Positions 56,807 through 59,718 of a stretch of DNA of 59,718 bases are shown here, one piece after another. Positions within the stretch are counted from its first letter, which is position 1. Each line of letters opens with the position of its first letter. The translations under genes were made by a program, and so were the position numbers. The DNA is from Erysipelotrichaceae bacterium (GTDB lineage: Bacteria > Bacillota_I > Bacilli_A > Erysipelotrichales > Coprobacillaceae): positions 1 to 59,718 of the forward strand of contig JAJQEL010000088.1 in the NCBI GenBank assembly GCA_021201655.1. Direction: 5' to 3'. The notes under the pieces are model-generated. The model was not told the DNA's origin. It did no database searches and saw only the letters and a program-made list of their open reading frames with translations.

Positions 56807-58279
56807 GTGAAAGATATTGATTATATAAACACTTTTTTTAATATGATTTACCATAATGAGCAGGCGTATATGCGTGATATCGTATCTTCTTTTGATTATA
56901 TTCAGGGATATTGTGAATGGTTGCTTTCTAGAAATATTGAATGTGATGTATTTCGTAGTATTATGGAAACAGATACGCATCTGTTTCAAGCGAGGATGAA
57001 AGCTTCGGATGTCAATCATTTATTACATATTCCTTTTACTGAAGAAGTGAAAAGAATATCTGATGCTTTTATTAATAAAACACATATTGTTTTAATTCCT
57101 GGTTTTAATGAAGAAAGTGTATTTCAAATAGATAAATTAGAAAGTCATGGTTATTGTGTTTATAATATTAGAGATTATTTTCAATTATCTGACTTATCAT
57201 TCTATGATCCTTTTGATGCTTTTTTTCATGCGATGAATCATGCTGATGCATGGCATGGAGCATTGGTTTTTAATGAACAGGAACGTATTTTTATCCCTAT
57301 TCATAGTGATGGTGATTTAAGGGCACTAAGACAATATATTGAATGGGGTTATGATTTGTTTCAGATTTATGATGTTTATGAAGATGATTCTTATTTTGTA
57401 CATATTAGTGATACTCATTTTGGTGGTAAAAATAAAACGGAACAGGGATTAGAGCGCCTTTATAGTTCATTGGATCATATTGTGCCTTTATTGAAATCAA
57501 ATCATCCATTAAAGTTTTTGATTACCGGTGATCTTATGGAATTGCCAAATCGTAAAAATATGTATACGGCCCATGATTTTATGATTAAATTAAAAAAGAA
57601 TTATAAAGCTGATGTAACTTTTATATTAGGAAATCATGATGTGATAGTTCATGGATTTAATTTTGGCAGAATGCAAAAAAGTAAAGTTATTGCTTATTTG
57701 TTAGGTGAAAATATCAAGGTTATAGAAGATGAAAAGATTATTCTTATTAAAATGGATACTACGAGTGAAGGTAATTTAGCTAGAGGAAAAGTTGGACAAA
57801 GGCAATTGGATGAAATAGATGAAGAATTATCAGTGATAGATCATATTGAAGATTATACATTGATTGTGATGTTACATCATCATGTATATCCAATTACGAA
57901 AGCTCAGTTCATTAAGACAAAATGGCATGAAAAAACTTTTATTAATAATATTGTAGAAACTTCTAAAGTATTGGTTGATGCTCCTTTACTGATTCAATGG
58001 TTAAAGAAATATCATATTCAATATGTTGTTCATGGTCATAAGCATTTACCTTTCTTTAGAAAAGAGGATGGTATTTATTATATCGGTGCAGGAAGTGCTA
58101 CAGGAGGATTGAAGGAAAGCAAGAGTCGTTATATTTCTTATAATTTATTGAAATATAATCTAAGACAAAAGAAAATGACAACTTGCATGATTTTTTATGA
58201 TGATAAGGCAAAAGCGGAAAGACAGCGTGTAGAAGTTTATTTGTTTAGGAGTGATGATAATGAATCAGGAAATAAATGA
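56807..58279 (+). CDS. Calcineurin-like metallophosphoesterase with N-terminal extension
   Basis: The start is set at GTG 56807 (MKDIDYINTFFNMI), four bases after GGGGTGAG; a GTG nine bases upstream is the alternative. The protein is 490 aa. The first roughly 200 residues are unrecognised. The phosphoesterase domain has its metal ligands in HISDTHFGG, TGDLMELPN, LGNHD, HHHVYP and HGHKH. It probably hydrolyses a phosphodiester or phosphomonoester in the cytosol. It overlaps the dehydrogenase gene, so the two are co-transcribed. Confidence 0.85.
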   Translation: MKDIDYINTFFNMIYHNEQAYMRDIVSSFDYIQGYCEWLLSRNIECDVFRSIMETDTHLFQARMKASDVNHLLHIPFTEEVKRISDAFINKTHIVLIPGFNEESVFQIDKLESHGYCVYNIRDYFQLSDLSFYDPFDAFFHAMNHADAWHGALVFNEQERIFIPIHSDGDLRALRQYIEWGYDLFQIYDVYEDDSYFVHISDTHFGGKNKTEQGLERLYSSLDHIVPLLKSNHPLKFLITGDLMELPNRKNMYTAHDFMIKLKKNYKADVTFILGNHDVIVHGFNFGRMQKSKVIAYLLGENIKVIEDEKIILIKMDTTSEGNLARGKVGQRQLDEIDEELSVIDHIEDYTLIVMLHHHVYPITKAQFIKTKWHEKTFINNIVETSKVLVDAPLLIQWLKKYHIQYVVHGHKHLPFFRKEDGIYYIGAGSATGGLKESKSRYISYNLLKYNLRQKKMTTCMIFYDDKAKAERQRVEVYLFRSDDNESGNK

Positions 58280-59630
58280 GATGATTTTATTTTATAGTTT
58301 TTCCAAAGGTTTTGGTAAACCTGTACCAATGGACTATTATGATTTAGTATTGGCTTTTTTAAGGCAGGATAGCTTTTATCAAGAAGTAATACATTACGAA
58401 ACACTATCATCAGCAATGCAACAATGTCTGCTAATACAGCCAACATTTAAAGAAGATACTTTAAATGCTATTGAAAATTATCAAGAAGATAAATCCAGAA
58501 TATTGGCGAAATGCTTATTAAAACAAGTTTTAATCTTTAATTTCTATGATTTAGAAATGTGTGGTATTGTTGGGGATAATATGCTTGGTGAAGATGAAAA
58601 TGCATGGCATTTTGGCAAGCTTGCTTCACAAATGAGTTTTGAAAAGATTATGGAAATGCTCCATCAGCCTAATTATCGTATCGTGATGCTACAAAGTGAT
58701 AGTCTAGGAAAAGATGTTGATCTATCACAAATTCAACATTTACCAAATATAACCATTTATGAAACCACCGAACAATCCCAAGTAAGAAATAGAATTATCG
58801 ATGCCAATATTGTTATTACAAATAAAAACCTTATGAATAAAGATACCTTAGAAGATCTCAATCAATTAAAACTTATTTGTTTAACAGCTACTGGTGTCAA
58901 TAATGTTGATTTAGATTATTGCAGGCAACATCATATTCAAGTAAGAAACATTAAAGGATATTCAACAGATACAGTAGCACAACATACTTTGGCTTTAGCC
59001 TTGCATTTAATCGAAAAAAATAAAGCATACGATGATTATGTTAAAACCAAAGCTTATGCTAGAAGCCAGCAATTTAGTTTCTTTGATTATCATTTTCATG
59101 ATATATCTTCACTAACCTGGGGTATTGTTGGCCTTGGTGCTATTGGCCGTAAGGTTGCTCATATTGCTTCTGTTTTAGGTGCAAAGGTCCAATATTATTC
59201 AACGAGTGGCAACAATAGTACGGATGATTATATGCAAGTTGATTTTGATACCTTATTACAAACATCTGATATTATTTCTATTCATGCACCATTAAATGAG
59301 CAAACACATTATTTATTTAATGAGGAGACATTACTTAAAATGAAACCATCTGCTTATCTTATTAATGTTGGTAGAGGTGGTATTATTGAGGAAAAAGCCC
59401 TGGTTAAAGTGTTGAATGAAGGACATTTAGGCGGAGTTGGTTTAGATGTATTTGAACATGAACCATTGTTAGAAGATGATATGATTTATCATATTGAGGA
59501 TATGGATAAAGTGATATTAACACCACATGTTGGCTGGGGTTCTATTGAAGCAAGACAAAGGTGTGTGGATGAAACATATCAAAATGTGATGAGTTATATT
59601 AATGATGAAGATAGAAATATTGTGGTATAA
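58260..59630 (+). CDS. D-2-hydroxyacid dehydrogenase with an extra N-terminal domain
   Basis: The start is set at MNQEINEMILFYSFSKG (58260), behind AGGAGTGATGATA, giving 456 aa. Residues from about 140 on match the family: the catalytic-domain start RIVMLQSDSLG, the NAD-binding GIVGLGAIGRKVA, the NVGRGGIIEEKAL segment and HVGWGS with the catalytic His. The usual length is about 320, so roughly 140 N-terminal residues (with GIVGDNMLGEDENAWHFGK) are additional and of unknown role. It should reduce a 2-keto acid or oxidise the D-hydroxy acid with NAD(H). It overlaps the phosphoesterase gene by 20 bases. Confidence 0.88.
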   Translation: MNQEINEMILFYSFSKGFGKPVPMDYYDLVLAFLRQDSFYQEVIHYETLSSAMQQCLLIQPTFKEDTLNAIENYQEDKSRILAKCLLKQVLIFNFYDLEMCGIVGDNMLGEDENAWHFGKLASQMSFEKIMEMLHQPNYRIVMLQSDSLGKDVDLSQIQHLPNITIYETTEQSQVRNRIIDANIVITNKNLMNKDTLEDLNQLKLICLTATGVNNVDLDYCRQHHIQVRNIKGYSTDTVAQHTLALALHLIEKNKAYDDYVKTKAYARSQQFSFFDYHFHDISSLTWGIVGLGAIGRKVAHIASVLGAKVQYYSTSGNNSTDDYMQVDFDTLLQTSDIISIHAPLNEQTHYLFNEETLLKMKPSAYLINVGRGGIIEEKALVKVLNEGHLGGVGLDVFEHEPLLEDDMIYHIEDMDKVILTPHVGWGSIEARQRCVDETYQNVMSYINDEDRNIVV

Positions 59631-59631
59631 G

Positions 59632-59662
59632 AAAACCTTAGAGAAATTCTCTAAGGTTTTTT
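59632..59662 (+). terminator. Terminator after the dehydrogenase gene
   Basis: AAAACCTTAGAGAA (59632-59645) pairs with TTCTCTAAGGTTTT (59647-59660), followed by TT. Confidence 0.8.
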
Positions 59663-59674
59663 AAGGGTAACCAA

Positions 59675-59716
59675 ATTTTGTTCGGGTCCCGAAAAGTAAT
59701 GATATTTTGTTCGGGT
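59675..59716. repeat. Direct repeat with an embedded palindrome at the window end
   Basis: ATTTTGTTCGGGT occurs at 59675-59687 and 59704-59716, and TTCGGGTCCCGAA (59681-59693) is a perfect palindrome. The pattern could be the end of a transposable element continuing past the window; I cannot name the family. Confidence 0.4.
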
Positions 59717-59718
59717 AA

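Overview
The window looks like chromosome of a low-GC, spore-forming Firmicute, most likely Erysipelotrichia (Coprobacillaceae-like). The support is AT-rich DNA with Firmicute ribosome binding sites, a Phe T-box in front of pheS-pheT, a GPR spore protease next to rpsT, an SspI-like spore protein next to an rRNA methyltransferase and pheST, the tmcAL / yceD / rpmF neighbourhood, and Cna-B surface proteins with a QTGD sorting signal. The taxonomic placement is inference from these genes; no 16S gene is present.

Accessory half (1-28.6 kb). 1-7.5 kb holds cell-wall adhesins on the minus strand; the larger one is split in two by a one-base frameshift. 8.0-9.5 kb carries a small Ig-like membrane protein, a flavodoxin whose base composition differs from its neighbours, and scraps of a second, decayed type I restriction locus (hsdR and hsdM pieces). 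9.5-18.2 kb is a minus-strand cluster: HerA/FtsK-type pumping ATPase, coiled-coil protein, HEFGH metallopeptidase domain (broken by a stop codon and a frameshift), a 56-residue immunity-like protein, two unknown reading frames that may be one gene, and a 975-residue leucine-rich-repeat protein without a signal peptide. It reads as a polymorphic-toxin/export cassette and is the best candidate for an undescribed system. 18.4-26.5 kb has a HAD-like protein lacking its nucleophile, a YolD-like protein and a type I restriction-modification operon (hsdM, hsdS, extra hsdS half, small frameshifted gene, hsdR). hsdS contains three perfect 12-bp repeats encoding a TAEL-type spacer, and ends in nine AAGC units whose copy number decides whether a third target-recognition domain is fused on. 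An AAA-like/PD-(D/E)XK protein follows, and a tRNA-Lys closes this half.

Mostly core half (28.7-59.7 kb). A membrane protein and a second flavodoxin precede a deleted IS200-type element. Then come an FtsX-type ABC transporter, HtrA protease, a second AAA/PD-(D/E)XK protein, two unknown envelope proteins, SspI, a YgjP-type metallopeptidase, an rRNA methyltransferase, the T-box and pheST. Directly behind pheT is a second HExxH protein with its own small partner. It is homologous to the broken toxin at 14.4-15.1 kb, so the toxin-immunity family occurs twice. Further on are an APC transporter, an M18 aminopeptidase, a split ThrE exporter, a third AAA/PD-(D/E)XK protein, tmcAL, yceD, rpmF, a MurJ/SpoVB-like flippase, rpsT, gpr, an MntP-like pump, a TetR regulator, a metallophosphoesterase and a D-2-hydroxyacid dehydrogenase with an unusual N-terminal extension.

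Four probable one-base homopolymer lesions (4.58, 12.98, 14.59 and 23.11 kb) all fall in the accessory half, and I saw none in the core genes. This argues for real decay or phase variation over uniform sequencing error, but read-level checking would be needed. All similarity statements come from reading the sequence and from family knowledge; no database search was run.
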